Assembly (NCBI GenBank): GCA_038251425.1
Contig: JBBSBI010000004.1
Location: forward strand, 1 to 64,000
DNA length: 64,000 bases
DNA from: JBBRRP01 sp038251425
GTDB taxonomy: Bacteria > Myxococcota_A > Polyangia > Polyangiales > Polyangiaceae
Direction: 5' to 3'
The notes below the pieces were generated by a model. The model was given only the letters and a program-made list of their open reading frames with translations, was not told the DNA's origin and searched no databases. Below are positions 17,551 through 25,370 of the stretch, one piece after another. A program made the translations under genes and the position numbers. The stretch's first letter is position 1. Each line of letters starts with the position of its first letter.

Positions 17551-18828
17551 ATGTGGAAGCTATCCATCGAGGACGATCAAGGTAACAAGACCGTCGTTCA
17601 CCTGGTGCGCGACGAGTATTCCGTCGGCCGGGAGGAAGCGAGCACCGTTCGACTGACGGAACGGAACATTTCGCGCAAGCACCTACAGCTAGTGCGGGAC
17701 GCTGGCGGATGGCTGGTTGTTGATCGAAAGAGTTACAACGGCGTTCATATCAACGGAACGCGTGTAGCCGATCGCAAACAGCTCGCGCACGGAGATGTTG
17801 TCCAGTTGGGCGACTACCGAATGGAGCTCGGAGACGAAAGCGCCGAGGCCAAAGACACCATCCCCCAAAATCTGCACCAAGAATCACAGGTTAACCAAGA
17901 TCGACTCGTCGTGATTGCCGGCCTTGAGATGGGCACCGAGTTCGCATTAACCGGGGAACGGCTTCTGCTCGGTCGTGGCGACGAGTGCGATATCACACTG
18001 AACCACGCGTCGGTGAGTCGGGTGCACGCGGAGATCACCGCCCTCGGCGATGGCCGCTATGAGTTCATCGACAAAGAGAGCGCTAACGGCGTCCGCATCA
18101 ACGGCGTTGATCTCAAACGAAGCCTGTTGGATGCGCGCGACACGATCGAACTCGGCGATGTTGCTTTGAAATTTATTCCCGCAGGGCAGCAGTACCAGCC
18201 CGCTCTCGATCGTAGTCTTTCATTCCTCTATGCTGAGCCCACACAGGCATTAGCCGCCAGCACACCTCCGCCTGCTAAGCCGATCTCAGTCGGTATGAAG
18301 CTGCTGGGCGGGGTAGCTTTGCTCGGGGCCCTCGCCACCGTGGGCTGGCTTATGTCGAAGAACGGCGATTCGGGGGCAAGCGCTGGTGGCATCCTGTCAG
18401 GAAAGCAGGATGAAGCTGCCCGCATTCTCGCTGATGCGCTGGAGCTGCGAACGGCCGGCGATGTCGAGGGTGCACACCAAAAACTCGCCGAACTCCCTCC
18501 AGGCAGCAACGCTCGCCAAGCGACTGGATTTCGGAAGATCGAAGCTGACTGGGCGAAGGCTCTATTCGTGCATGCTGAAGCAGAGGGGGACCCAACCGTA
18601 AAACGCATGCTCCTCGAACAGATCGCGCTCTCGCCAACAGTTGATACCTTGAGCCGAAAGCGGGCTCAAGAAGAAATCGCCAAACTCTCAGGGGATGCGG
18701 TCGACGTGAGTGATTTGCCAAAAGCTCCGAGCGATCGAGCTGCCATCAGAGCCCCTGCACCCAAGGCCGCCACTCCGCCGAGTAAACTGCCACGCGGGGG
18801 TATTGTTCGAGAGAATCCGTACGAGTGA
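17551..18828 (+). CDS. Tandem FHA-domain membrane protein
   Basis: The 425-residue protein has two forkhead-associated domains: residues ~20-95 (YSVGREEASTVRL, ISRKHLQL, SYNGVHING) and ~125-205 (LLGRGDECDITL, VSRVHAEI, SANGVRING), each with the Arg, Ser and Asn that bind phosphothreonine. A membrane helix lies at ~248-269, then an Ala-rich helical tail. It therefore reads phospho-Thr signals in the cytoplasm. The stop overlaps the start of the SGNH hydrolase gene by 4 bases (GTGA), which ties the two proteins together. A Hanks-type kinase would be the expected partner; none is in the window. Confidence 0.85.
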   Translation: MWKLSIEDDQGNKTVVHLVRDEYSVGREEASTVRLTERNISRKHLQLVRDAGGWLVVDRKSYNGVHINGTRVADRKQLAHGDVVQLGDYRMELGDESAEAKDTIPQNLHQESQVNQDRLVVIAGLEMGTEFALTGERLLLGRGDECDITLNHASVSRVHAEITALGDGRYEFIDKESANGVRINGVDLKRSLLDARDTIELGDVALKFIPAGQQYQPALDRSLSFLYAEPTQALAASTPPPAKPISVGMKLLGGVALLGALATVGWLMSKNGDSGASAGGILSGKQDEAARILADALELRTAGDVEGAHQKLAELPPGSNARQATGFRKIEADWAKALFVHAEAEGDPTVKRMLLEQIALSPTVDTLSRKRAQEEIAKLSGDAVDVSDLPKAPSDRAAIRAPAPKAATPPSKLPRGGIVRENPYE

Positions 18829-20339
18829 AGGATTCAGGGAGCGTCGAACGCGTTGAAGTACATGGGGCGGCGGTTGAACATTCGAGCCGAGTCTTTCGCT
18901 CACGTCCCAGCATCAGCGCGGCTTGGTTTGTAGCTCTCGCTGGCTTGTTGCAGTGGCTAGCGCCCGAGCCATTTAAGCTCCTGTCCGCACGAGCACGAGA
19001 TGGTGAGCCAGCCTCGCCGGAGCAGAGCTTCGCACTTCCCCCGAAGTCCACGGTCGGGGAGAGCGAGCTCAAGCGCGAAAGCCTGAACCACGATTCCCTG
19101 GCGCAACCCGAAAAGGTCGAGGCTCCACAGCTCACGCGCGGACCGCTTGCCAGCGACACCGCTGACACCGCTGACATGGGGCCCAACGCCGAAATGCCGC
19201 CGCGTCCGATTGAGCACCTGGAGGCTCTTGACGATTTTTACGCGTCACTTCGCCAGACCGAAAATCACGGGGCGCATCCGCTCACTCGGATTGTTCATTT
19301 CGGCGACTCCGTGATCACCAGCGATCTTGTCTCAGCTACCTTGCGCCGCAACTTGCAGCAACGTTTTGGCGACGGCGGCCATGGATTTTCGCTGATCGCC
19401 AACGCGTGGCCGGCGTATTTTCACAATGACGTGTTCCGCTACGCTTCGGAGGGTTGGCTAGTCAGCAGAATTGTTGGCCCGACCGTCTCCGATGGTTGGT
19501 ACGGTCTCGGCGGCGTTTCTTTCCGTGCACCTCCGGGGGTTCGCGCACGCTTTGGGACCGCGACCGCCGGCACATTCGGTCGTAAGGTCTCACGCTTCGA
19601 AGTCGCTTACGTCAAGGAGCCGTATGGTGGGAAGATCAAGCTCAATCTCGATGGGAAGCCACTCGAAGAGATTGTTACGGCCGCCCCAACCAAACAAGTT
19701 GCGTACCATGAGATCCGTACAACCGACGGAGAGCACCTCTTGGAACTGGTCTCCGCGGGGCCAGGTTCGGTAAGAGCTTTTGGTGTTGTCATGGAGCGGG
19801 AGGTCCCTGGTGTCGTGCTCGATGCGATTGGGATCTTAGGCGCTCGTATCCGTTTTCTCGATAAGCAAGAGGACCTTCACTATCTGGAGCAGCTGCGCTG
19901 GCGCTCACCCAGTCTCGTTGTTTACCAGTTTGGAGCGAACGAAAGCGGCGACGGCTGGGCCTATTCGATGGAAGATTTCCATCGGACCATGAAGGACGTT
20001 CTTTTGCAGGGCAAGAGCGCATTGCCTCATGCGAGCTGCCTCATTATCGCCGCCATGGATCGGGCGCGTGTGCGGGATGGCCGTACCGAAAGCATGCGCA
20101 TCATCCCGTTGATCGTGAAGGAACAGGAGCGCGTAGCCCAGGAGGTGGGCTGCGCTTTCTTCAACACATTCCTCGCCATGGGCGGCTCAGGCGCCATGCG
20201 CCGCTGGGTAACCAGGGGCTGGGGGGCGGGTGATCTCACGCACCCCACAAGCTACGGCGCGCAAGTGATCGGAGATTGGCTCTTCTCAGGAATGATGGAC
20301 GGCTACGCACGCTATCAGAAGACACCTATTCACCCTTAA
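18825..20339 (+). CDS. SGNH/GDSL-type hydrolase, membrane-anchored
   Basis: The 504-residue protein starts with GTG inside the FHA gene stop. An N-terminal hydrophobic segment (AAWFVALAGLLQWLAP) is a likely signal anchor. The SGNH catalytic blocks are clear: block I G160-D-S162, block III G370-A-N-E, block V D470-L-T-H473 in DLTHPTSYGAQVIGDWL. Family members are O-acyl esterases or acyltransferases acting on polysaccharides, peptidoglycan or lipids outside the cytoplasm. The segment QRFGDGGHGFSL after block I is also found in the convergent SGNH gene (QARFGSGGPGFF), so the two are paralogues. Confidence 0.8.
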   Translation: MKDSGSVERVEVHGAAVEHSSRVFRSRPSISAAWFVALAGLLQWLAPEPFKLLSARARDGEPASPEQSFALPPKSTVGESELKRESLNHDSLAQPEKVEAPQLTRGPLASDTADTADMGPNAEMPPRPIEHLEALDDFYASLRQTENHGAHPLTRIVHFGDSVITSDLVSATLRRNLQQRFGDGGHGFSLIANAWPAYFHNDVFRYASEGWLVSRIVGPTVSDGWYGLGGVSFRAPPGVRARFGTATAGTFGRKVSRFEVAYVKEPYGGKIKLNLDGKPLEEIVTAAPTKQVAYHEIRTTDGEHLLELVSAGPGSVRAFGVVMEREVPGVVLDAIGILGARIRFLDKQEDLHYLEQLRWRSPSLVVYQFGANESGDGWAYSMEDFHRTMKDVLLQGKSALPHASCLIIAAMDRARVRDGRTESMRIIPLIVKEQERVAQEVGCAFFNTFLAMGGSGAMRRWVTRGWGAGDLTHPTSYGAQVIGDWLFSGMMDGYARYQKTPIHP

Positions 20340-20355
20340 AACGCCAACGCAGCTT

Positions 20356-21687
20356 TCAGTGCGCTTCGAGTGTGTCGAGAAACTGCTCATAACCGGCAAG
20401 CAGTGCCTCCGCCGTGCGCGCCCCCAGCAGATGATAACCTGAAATGGTAAGGTGGATGCCGTCATTTTGGGCGAGCCTGGGGCTCGCCGCGAGCCAACCT
20501 AAAAATCCTCCCTCGCGTTGCATCGCCACCCGAGCGTCAAAAAATGCGCAACCCAGGCGTTTTGCTGCTTCTTCTTGAACCTTCGCGATCTCGGGCACAC
20601 GCGGATGGGGCATTCCTTCGGAGGTGAGTGCCTCAGGCAGGCCAATGATCAGGCAATCCGACGCTGGCGCCGCCGCTCGCGCGCGTTCAACGAGGCGTGA
20701 ATAATGCTCCGCGTAAGCCGCCGGAGCCAAGTTATCAAAAACTTCGTTCGTGCCATAGGCGAGGACCAACAGGCTGGGCTCCCGTTCGACCAGCTCCCGT
20801 TTCCAAGCGGCTTCGTCCCATGCCAACGCGGTTTCCACTCGGGCTCCGTCGACACCCAATGTATCCAAAATGAGGCCCGGAGCGCTGGCCTCCAAAGTGC
20901 CACCCAGAAACCTGGGATTGCCATTCAACACACGAATCTTCAAGCTCACACCCAGCGCGCCCGCGAGCACCTGTTCTTGAATGTCATCATGCGGCGTTCC
21001 CCGCAAGATATAGCGCTCCTCGCCAGCTTCGACCTCTACCGCATCCGTCGGTGCCAAGCGCACACGCACGCTCCATTTCGCGCTTCCGAGCACTGGGTTC
21101 GGCTCCGGGCTCACTTCGAACCTGGCACCTGCCGAATGGGCAAAAGTCCGGATCCCTCCCAAGCCAAACACACCGTCGCCTGAACGACTGCGGAGCGACG
21201 GTGGGCTCGGCTCCCGGCTCCAAGTGCCCGTCTGCTCAAAGCGCAATCCCCCGTGCCGATACGCTTTTAGCCCCACGTGAAAGAAGCCCGGACCCCCACT
21301 TCCAAACCTGGCTTGAAGCTGCGCGCGAACTTCATCAGTCCAGAAATCAGCGGCCGTGTGCGAATCGCCCAACCACGCGATGCGTACAGGCCCTGTGTGG
21401 CGCTTGGTTTCGAGTTCACGCAAGGCCCCAAAGAAATGGGGGAAAGCGACCAAAGCCAGGCCCGACGCTGAATGCTCCAGCGGAGCACTGGCAGCCCGCT
21501 GAGCGAGCTTAGAAACTGAAATGGGTTGTGGGCTATCGGGCACTGATGGATCTGGCCCCGGCGCCAGCGGGCGTTGACCTGACGCGCAAGTGAGCCCCGA
21601 TGCAGCCAACAACGCAAGCAAAAGCGACACCAGCGCTGCATTCGTGCGAGCGATACCAGGAGTGCTAGGAGTGCCGTGCGTGCTCAT
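20356..21687 (-). CDS. SGNH/GDSL-type hydrolase, lipoprotein
   Basis: 443 residues from ATG 21687, which overlaps the upstream gene's stop as ATGA. A signal region ends in a lipobox-like ...SGLTC with Cys at residue 34. Catalytic blocks are G107-D-S109 in WLGDSHTAADFW, the YGTNEVFDN block and the C-terminal NDGIHLTISGYHLL. It is paralogous to the plus-strand hydrolase ending 16 bases away; the two converge tail to tail. An upstream in-frame start at 21765 would delete the signal peptide from the N-terminus, so I reject it. Confidence 0.8.
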   Translation of the reverse strand: MSTHGTPSTPGIARTNAALVSLLLALLAASGLTCASGQRPLAPGPDPSVPDSPQPISVSKLAQRAASAPLEHSASGLALVAFPHFFGALRELETKRHTGPVRIAWLGDSHTAADFWTDEVRAQLQARFGSGGPGFFHVGLKAYRHGGLRFEQTGTWSREPSPPSLRSRSGDGVFGLGGIRTFAHSAGARFEVSPEPNPVLGSAKWSVRVRLAPTDAVEVEAGEERYILRGTPHDDIQEQVLAGALGVSLKIRVLNGNPRFLGGTLEASAPGLILDTLGVDGARVETALAWDEAAWKRELVEREPSLLVLAYGTNEVFDNLAPAAYAEHYSRLVERARAAAPASDCLIIGLPEALTSEGMPHPRVPEIAKVQEEAAKRLGCAFFDARVAMQREGGFLGWLAASPRLAQNDGIHLTISGYHLLGARTAEALLAGYEQFLDTLEAH

Positions 21688-22256
21688 AAAGTAGGCTGAC
21701 CAGCGACGGTCTGTGTGCCCAATCCCCGAACTAGAGTATCCAGGTACGACTCGAAGGCGGGGCACAGGTCAACTTCGGCAAAAATACCCGAATGCGTTCC
21801 GCTCACCGCAAGCGAAGAATACACCATCAACGACTCCAAACAGCGAGCTGCTTGGCAAAACGCCAAGACCTCGCGCATAGAAGCCACCAGGCGCGCTCGG
21901 GCTTTACCATCAGCCACCGGACCCTCGGCAATCTCAGAAATTCCCTCACAATGGTGAACCGTGCGCACCCGATCGGTCAGCTCCCGGTACTCCGCCGCAC
22001 TCAGGCCAAAATCGAGCGCTTGAACGTCGCCTTCAAAGCACCGAACCCGCTCTCGATGCCGAGAAAACAGGCTGCTCGAAAGGGTCCCGTGGCCGCCAGC
22101 TCCTGGCGGCACCAACGCATACACGATGGTTCGTGGGCGAAAGCTCAGTAGCTGCAGAGCCAACGAAACAGCGAAACGCCCAGGAAAACCGAGGACAAGC
22201 GCGGCTTCCTCCGTTCCATCAAGAGGCAACGTCCCCCCTCGCGGCTCCGTTTTCAA
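21684..22256 (-). CDS. Short NAD(P)-binding (extended SDR-like) protein
   Basis: 190 residues. It resembles the N-terminal half of thioester-reductase/male-sterility type extended SDRs: LVLGFPGRFAVSLALQLL as a degenerate nucleotide loop, VRCFEGDVQALDFGLSAAEY, VRTVHHCEGISEIA and the SLMVYSSLAVSG strand. It stops after YLDTLVRGLGTQT, about where the catalytic Tyr-x-x-x-Lys and substrate domain should follow, so it is roughly half the usual length. The first glycines of the Rossmann loop are also altered. It starts with TTG overlapping the ssb stop (TTGA) and its own stop overlaps the SGNH start, so the short form seems built into the operon. It may be a non-catalytic remnant. Confidence 0.55.
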   Translation of the reverse strand: MKTEPRGGTLPLDGTEEAALVLGFPGRFAVSLALQLLSFRPRTIVYALVPPGAGGHGTLSSSLFSRHRERVRCFEGDVQALDFGLSAAEYRELTDRVRTVHHCEGISEIAEGPVADGKARARLVASMREVLAFCQAARCLESLMVYSSLAVSGTHSGIFAEVDLCPAFESYLDTLVRGLGTQTVAGQPTL

Positions 22257-22750
22257 AAAGGGATGTCGTCATCCGAGCCGCCACCGTAGTCGGCATCGTC
22301 GTAGTTGGCGTCAGCCGCTGGGGCATCGTGACCAGCGGCTCCGTGCTCGTCGCCGCGCGCAGCAGCACCACCACCACCACCACCCGAACGTGCCCCGCCT
22401 CCGCCTCCGCCTCCGCCTCCGCCTCCGGACAAGATAATGTTGTTCGCAACGATCTCAGTGCGGTAACGCTTCTGCCCGTCCTTATCTTCGTAACTGGAAG
22501 AGCGGATCCCGCCCTCAACAAACACTCGGGAGCCTTTGCTCAAGAATTTGCTGAGTGCCTCGGCCCGTTTTCCCCAAACCACAACGCTGTGCCACTCGGT
22601 GCGCTCTTGCCACGACTTATTTCGGTCAAGATAACGCTCGGGTGTTGCCAGGCGCAGCTTCAGCACTGACTGGCCGCCGCTCGTCACCTTAAGCTCGGGA
22701 TCTTGCCCAAGATTGCCCAACAGCATCACGCGGTTTAAACCTTCTGCCAT
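22253..22750 (-). CDS. ssb: Single-stranded DNA-binding protein
   Basis: 165 residues. The OB fold begins LNRVMLLGNLGQDPELK, with WHSVVVWGKRAEALSKFLSKG and VFVEGGIRSSSYEDKDGQ. A Gly-rich linker contains runs of 11 and 6 glycines and the tip is DDDIPF, the peptide that recruits replication and repair enzymes. It coats ssDNA as a tetramer. The ATG at 22750 is chosen because AAGGAG lies 7 bases upstream; an ATG at 22756 lies almost inside that ribosome site. The linker is encoded by short tandem DNA repeats. Upstream genes are merR-like and ihfA. Confidence 0.95.
   Translation of the reverse strand: MAEGLNRVMLLGNLGQDPELKVTSGGQSVLKLRLATPERYLDRNKSWQERTEWHSVVVWGKRAEALSKFLSKGSRVFVEGGIRSSSYEDKDGQKRYRTEIVANNIILSGGGGGGGGGGGARSGGGGGGAAARGDEHGAAGHDAPAADANYDDADYGGGSDDDIPF
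22366..22426. repeat. Short tandem repeats encoding the SSB glycine linker
   Basis: A run of CAC/CCA triplets (~22366-22384) and five consecutive CCGCCT hexamers (22395-22424) lie inside ssb and encode glycines on the minus strand. Unit sizes are multiples of three, so slippage would change linker length without frameshift. Confidence 0.85.
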
Positions 22751-22843
22751 AACCATGCTCCTTCGATGAAGCAGGAAGGTGTGACGTTTTGCGGATGAAA
22801 GCAACCAGTGCTCGGACTTTGTTTGTCCTCCGATCAGGACACC

Positions 22844-23230
22844 TCAACCGGGGGTGCTCGGCCCCTCTAGCTCTTTGAATAGCGCCTGGGCATCTGCTCG
22901 CAACGCGATCAAATTCGCTCGGATGCGACTGAGCGCAGAGCGCGTGGGATCTTCGGCGGCCTGAGGCTCATCGCCTGCGTGCCGGAGGCGTTTGCGGGCG
23001 CCGGCGATCGTGTAGCCGTGCGTGTAAAGCAGATCCTTCACCTTCAGGAGGCGTTCCACGTCCTTGCGCGAGTAGATGCGCTGGCCCTTGCGAGATTTCT
23101 GGGGCCGAATCGAGCGAAACTCAGTCTCCCAGTAGCGCAGCACGTGCGGCTCGACACCAACGATCTCGGACACTTCGCCGATCCGATAATAGAGCTTAAC
23201 CAGCGGCTGCTCAGTCAATCCGTCCGACAA
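22844..23230 (-). CDS. MerR-family transcriptional regulator
   Basis: 128 residues with a MerR winged helix-turn-helix (YYRIGEVSEIVGVEPHVLRY, WETEFRSIRPQKSRKG, YSRKDVERLLKVKDLLYTHG). The C-terminal part is short, lacks metal-binding cysteines and contains a helix (RANLIALRADAQALFKELE) for dimerisation. The pairing ihfA followed by such a MerR protein is common in deltaproteobacteria-type genomes. The TTG start at 23230 is supported by GAGGAG inside the last codons of ihfA. Target genes are unknown. Confidence 0.9.
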   Translation of the reverse strand: MSDGLTEQPLVKLYYRIGEVSEIVGVEPHVLRYWETEFRSIRPQKSRKGQRIYSRKDVERLLKVKDLLYTHGYTIAGARKRLRHAGDEPQAAEDPTRSALSRIRANLIALRADAQALFKELEGPSTPG

Positions 23231-23236
23231 GCTGCC

Positions 23237-23566
23237 TCACTCCTCATCATCGGTGGTACCGGCTGTTGAGTACGCACCCACAGGCCCGTCTGAATTGAGC
23301 GCCTGTTTCAGGAGCTGACTGGCCTTGAAGTTCAGAACCCTTCGCGAGGTGATGGTGATGGGCTGCCCCGTCTGGGGATTGCGACCTTGCCGCTGCCGCT
23401 TGTCTCTCAACACGAAATTCCCAAATCCCGAAACCTTAATCTTCTGACCACGCGCGAGAGTCTGCTTGATGGTCTCAAACACCAAGTCCACCAAATCAGC
23501 GGACTCCTTCTTCGAGAATCCGCCCAACTTCGTGTACACAGCTTGTACGATGTCGGCCTTGGTCAT
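23237..23566 (-). CDS. ihfA: Integration host factor alpha-type DNA-bending protein
   Basis: 109 residues from ATG 23566, where the HU/IHF fold begins (MTKADIVQAVYTKLGGFSKK). The family signature VSGFGNFVLRDKRQRQGRNP with the DNA-intercalating Pro in RNPQTGQPI is intact. It bends DNA and helps recombination, replication and regulated transcription. A 13-residue acidic tail (GAYSTAGTTDDEE) extends past the usual end. The frame is open 20 codons upstream, but conservation begins at 23566. The usual upstream neighbour pheT is absent; a glycosyltransferase gene is there instead. Confidence 0.9.
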   Translation of the reverse strand: MTKADIVQAVYTKLGGFSKKESADLVDLVFETIKQTLARGQKIKVSGFGNFVLRDKRQRQGRNPQTGQPITITSRRVLNFKASQLLKQALNSDGPVGAYSTAGTTDDEE

Positions 23567-23683
23567 GGGTTGACGGGAGCCCTTCACTCCCAACACTCCC
23601 GCCGGGCTCAAGCACCCAACGAGCAACGAGGATGGTACCCGGAACCGGCCAAAAGTCTAGGCCGTGTGAGTGCTCGAGAAGAT

Positions 23684-25204
23684 CTATGCCGCGCGCGCCA
23701 TGCTGTCCACGCCGGCTTCGTGAGCCTCATGAAGCTCAGGCTTGGCAACCTTGGCCAACGAAGCTCGTCGGCCCGCAGAAAGCTCAAGCGAGAGCTGAAT
23801 GGCAACGTAGCCGTAACCCAGCGCAAACAAGAAGGCGAACGGGGTTGCAAACCAGTGACTCGTGGTGATCGAAACCACGACACTGACCATACAGTAGGCG
23901 CACAGCGCAAACTCAACCAGCGGCCACTTCACACCTTCTTTGTAGCGTGCAGCATCAGAGCCACGCTTTGGCGTCCGAACGAACTCACCCGCCATCGAGC
24001 GCACGCCGCCCAGGACCGCCCCGGTGAGATGTGGGGCGAGACCTGCACCGAGCGCGATCAGTGCAGGCAGCCGCACGAGGGCCGCCATCGCTGAGCGACC
24101 TTGGCTCGTCTCCGCCAAACAGTAAAATGCGATCAACGAGCCCGTCGCTCCGATGCAGAACGGAAGATCCACAATCAACATGGTGCGCAGATCAACCGCG
24201 GGCAGGAACACCAACGAAGGCAGCAAAAACAACGTGAGCAGCAGCATCAACGGATACGCGAAATGGGGCAGCATATGAAAGCATGCCTCGATCTTTTGCT
24301 GCGTTGACACGTGGGAGCGAAGCACTGTTCCGAGCAGCTTACGCGCTGTTTGGACGGTGCCCTTGGCCCAGCGATACTGCTGGGCGCGCAGAGCCGAAAG
24401 ATCCTCGGGGAGCTCCGACGGCGTCAGCACATCCGGACGGTAAATGAACTGCCAACCTCGGAGTTGAGCTCGGTACGATAGGTCGAGATCTTCAGTGAGC
24501 GTGTCGTGCTGCCAACCTCCGGCGTCCGCGATCGCAGCCTTGCGCCAGATGCCTCCGGTGCCTGAGAAATTGAACATTAATCCAGCTGAGAAACGGGAAC
24601 GATTCTCGATCAAATGGTGGCCATCCAGCATCAAAGCCTGAATGCTGGTGAGCAGGCTATGATCGCGGTTCATGTGTGCCCAGCGCGTCTGCACGACGGC
24701 AACTTTGGGATTGCGAAAGTGCGCAACAAGGGTGCGCAGGAACGTCGGCTGGGGCACAAAGTCTGCATCAAAAATGGCGATTAACTCACCCTGAGCTGTC
24801 TTCAGCCCGTAATCCAAAGCTCCGGCTTTGTACCCAACGCGGTCTGGACGGCGAACGTACTTGGCATTGACGCCACGCTGAACGAGACGCGCCACTGCGG
24901 CTTTTGCCAAAACACAGGTTTCATCCGTAGAATCGTCGAGAACCTGGATTTCAAAAAGGTGGGCGGGATAATCGATTCTGCCCGTCGCCTCAATCAAGCG
25001 CTGCACCACCGTGGCCTCGTTATAGAGAGGCAGCTGAACCGTCACCCGTGGCAAATCTGCCTCAGGCGTGGGACTGATTTGGGCGATGCGTTCAACGAAC
25101 TTACGCGTCCGCCAGCACATCAGCGCCAAGTGCGCCCGGTGCAGGCCGTACGTGCAAAGAGCCAAGAGGACGACCAAATAAACGCAGACGAAAAGTATCT
25201 CCAT
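23684..25204 (-). CDS. Cellulose-synthase-like membrane glycosyltransferase (GT2)
   Basis: 506 residues. An N-terminal membrane helix (ILFVCVYLVVLLALCTYGLH) precedes a GT2 catalytic domain: VTVQLPLYNEATVVQRLIEA, VLDDSTDET, IFDADFVPQ (DxD), TEDLDLSYRAQLRGW (catalytic TED) and QQYRWAKGTVQTA (Q-x-x-R-W). About five further membrane helices follow. These are the marks of processive synthases such as BcsA and related family members. It probably polymerises or transfers a nucleotide sugar at the inner membrane; sugar and product are unknown. No PilZ domain or BcsB gene is present. The ATG at 25204 was chosen because it begins the first membrane helix. Confidence 0.85.
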   Translation of the reverse strand: MEILFVCVYLVVLLALCTYGLHRAHLALMCWRTRKFVERIAQISPTPEADLPRVTVQLPLYNEATVVQRLIEATGRIDYPAHLFEIQVLDDSTDETCVLAKAAVARLVQRGVNAKYVRRPDRVGYKAGALDYGLKTAQGELIAIFDADFVPQPTFLRTLVAHFRNPKVAVVQTRWAHMNRDHSLLTSIQALMLDGHHLIENRSRFSAGLMFNFSGTGGIWRKAAIADAGGWQHDTLTEDLDLSYRAQLRGWQFIYRPDVLTPSELPEDLSALRAQQYRWAKGTVQTARKLLGTVLRSHVSTQQKIEACFHMLPHFAYPLMLLLTLFLLPSLVFLPAVDLRTMLIVDLPFCIGATGSLIAFYCLAETSQGRSAMAALVRLPALIALGAGLAPHLTGAVLGGVRSMAGEFVRTPKRGSDAARYKEGVKWPLVEFALCAYCMVSVVVSITTSHWFATPFAFLFALGYGYVAIQLSLELSAGRRASLAKVAKPELHEAHEAGVDSMARAA

Positions 25205-25370
25205 ACGATGCCTAGCCCTGTTACCAGGCCGAAAAACCGCGAATGTCACTGAAATGTAATTCTTTGCACGACCTTGTCGCACTTCCGCTCTGTCTGTATT
25301 TCTGAGCAGTAGTTGCTCTGCCGAGTGAAGCCGCTCTCCCCAGATCGCCCCATCTGCTAACAGGCGAGCC

